This document shows positions 53,375 through 53,607 of a stretch of 53,607 bases of DNA, one piece after another (the first letter of the stretch is position 1; each line of letters opens with the position of its first letter). This DNA comes from a candidate division WOR-1 bacterium RIFOXYB2_FULL_42_35 (lineage in GTDB: Bacteria > Margulisbacteria > WOR-1 > O2-12-FULL-45-9), in assembly GCA_001771545.1 (NCBI GenBank), contig MEUC01000016.1:1-53607 (forward strand). Direction: 5' to 3'. The notes beneath the pieces are model-generated. The model was given only the letters and a program-made list of their open reading frames with translations, was not told the origin of the DNA and made no database searches. Made by a program: the position numbers and the translations under genes.

Positions 53375-53607
53375 TCAAACTTTTTCTTTACTAACAAACC
53401 AATGACGGGTCTTGTTGGAAAAATTGACTAAACTAAGCATTATTGGCACTTCAGTTAAAACTCCCACCACCGTAGCCAGCGCCGCGCCGCTCTTCAAGCC
53501 GAAAAGAGTGATCGCTACCGCTACCGCCAGCTCAAAGAAATTGCTGGCTCCTATCATCGCCGCCGGAGAAGCGATCGCGTGCTCAATCCGCCATTTCTTG
53601 GCCCACA
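53375..53607 (-). CDS. ACR3-family arsenite permease, C-terminal part
   Basis: The frame is open to the window edge; the last ~77 residues are seen. [20 protein letters not shown] and [20 protein letters not shown] are the conserved final membrane segments of ACR3 (bile acid/Na symporter fold). It exports arsenite made by ArsC. The 5' part lies outside. The sequence looks GC-richer than the neighbouring chromosome. Confidence 0.9.
   Translation of the reverse strand, partial: WAKKWRIEHAIASPAAMIGASNFFELAVAVAITLFGLKSGAALATVVGVLTEVPIMLSLVNFSNKTRHWFVSKEKV

Overview
The window is a bacterial chromosome segment of low-to-moderate GC, densely packed, with most protein genes on the minus strand. The core genes (DnaE, HolA, DprA, ScpA/ScpB, TrpS, FtsI-type PBP, RNase HII, NadE, riboflavin and glycine-cleavage genes) are ordinary bacterial ones. 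The mix suggests an uncultivated, probably anaerobic candidate-phylum bacterium: many AAA+/DUF4143 ATPases, radical-SAM peptide modification, leaderless promoters, word-like tandem repeats inside genes, and a 23S gene without an adjacent 16S. A Margulisbacteria/WOR-1-like lineage is my guess and cannot be proven from this sequence alone.

Layout. 1-2028: 5' part of a 23S rRNA gene (minus) with its own near-perfect promoter, divergent from a GlcD-like FAD oxidase. 3.7-17.3 kb: lipoate ligase, metallophosphoesterase, GcvPB, an orphan sugar-type ABC ATPase, RibH, RibBA, RibE, NusB, AccC, an NRAMP transporter with a PRC/MgtE_N/CBS partner, a hendecad-repeat protein, DprA and an isoprenylcysteine-methyltransferase-like membrane protein. 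17.4-19.4 kb (plus): SSB, SagB-like oxidoreductase, LCP protein. 19.4-32.8 kb (minus): adenine deaminase, HisI, DnaE, a DUF5679-like zinc ribbon, QueE with a micro-membrane protein, ScpB/ScpA with heavily overlapping repeat-born tails, TrpS, PBP, HolA, MBL hydrolase, tRNA-Thr. 33-40.8 kb: FAD dehydrogenase, M23-like peptidase, a PD-(D/E)XK nuclease, TPR/SH3 and envelope proteins, four tRNAs over the 32.8-39.1 kb stretch, RNase HII, NadE.

40.8-51.9 kb is the accessory centre: a RiPP-type peptide-modification locus. It has three radical SAM/SPASM enzymes, one of them fused to an HprK-like kinase, a PqqD-type leader-binding protein, an S24/S26 peptidase and a lipoprotein. Three short precursor peptides share a leader motif and carry four-Cys cores; one is only 55 residues. 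Interleaved are three DUF4143 ATPases, two of them flanked by duplicated fragments of neighbouring RiPP genes, plus truncated PqqD, S26 and rSAM remnants. One precursor has a (GA)10 tract between its -35 and -10 elements, a plausible phase-variation switch.

52.0-53.0 kb is a tRNA cluster (Gly, Pro, Arg, Leu, Gly, Lys). Here I see what may be an undescribed element: a pair of hairpins bounded by TCCCG...CGGGA, joined as CGGGATCCCG, inserted at exactly the same T-loop position (GGTTC^AA) in a tRNA-Pro fragment and in a tRNA-Lys(CTT) gene. In the second case the element carries a complete tRNA-Lys(CTT) gene in its second hairpin. The window ends with ArsC and the C-terminus of an ACR3 arsenite permease, which look GC-richer.

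No stretch over 300 bases lacks a gene. The larger gaps (2029-2269, 35419-35651, 47721-47909) hold promoters or nothing I recognise.
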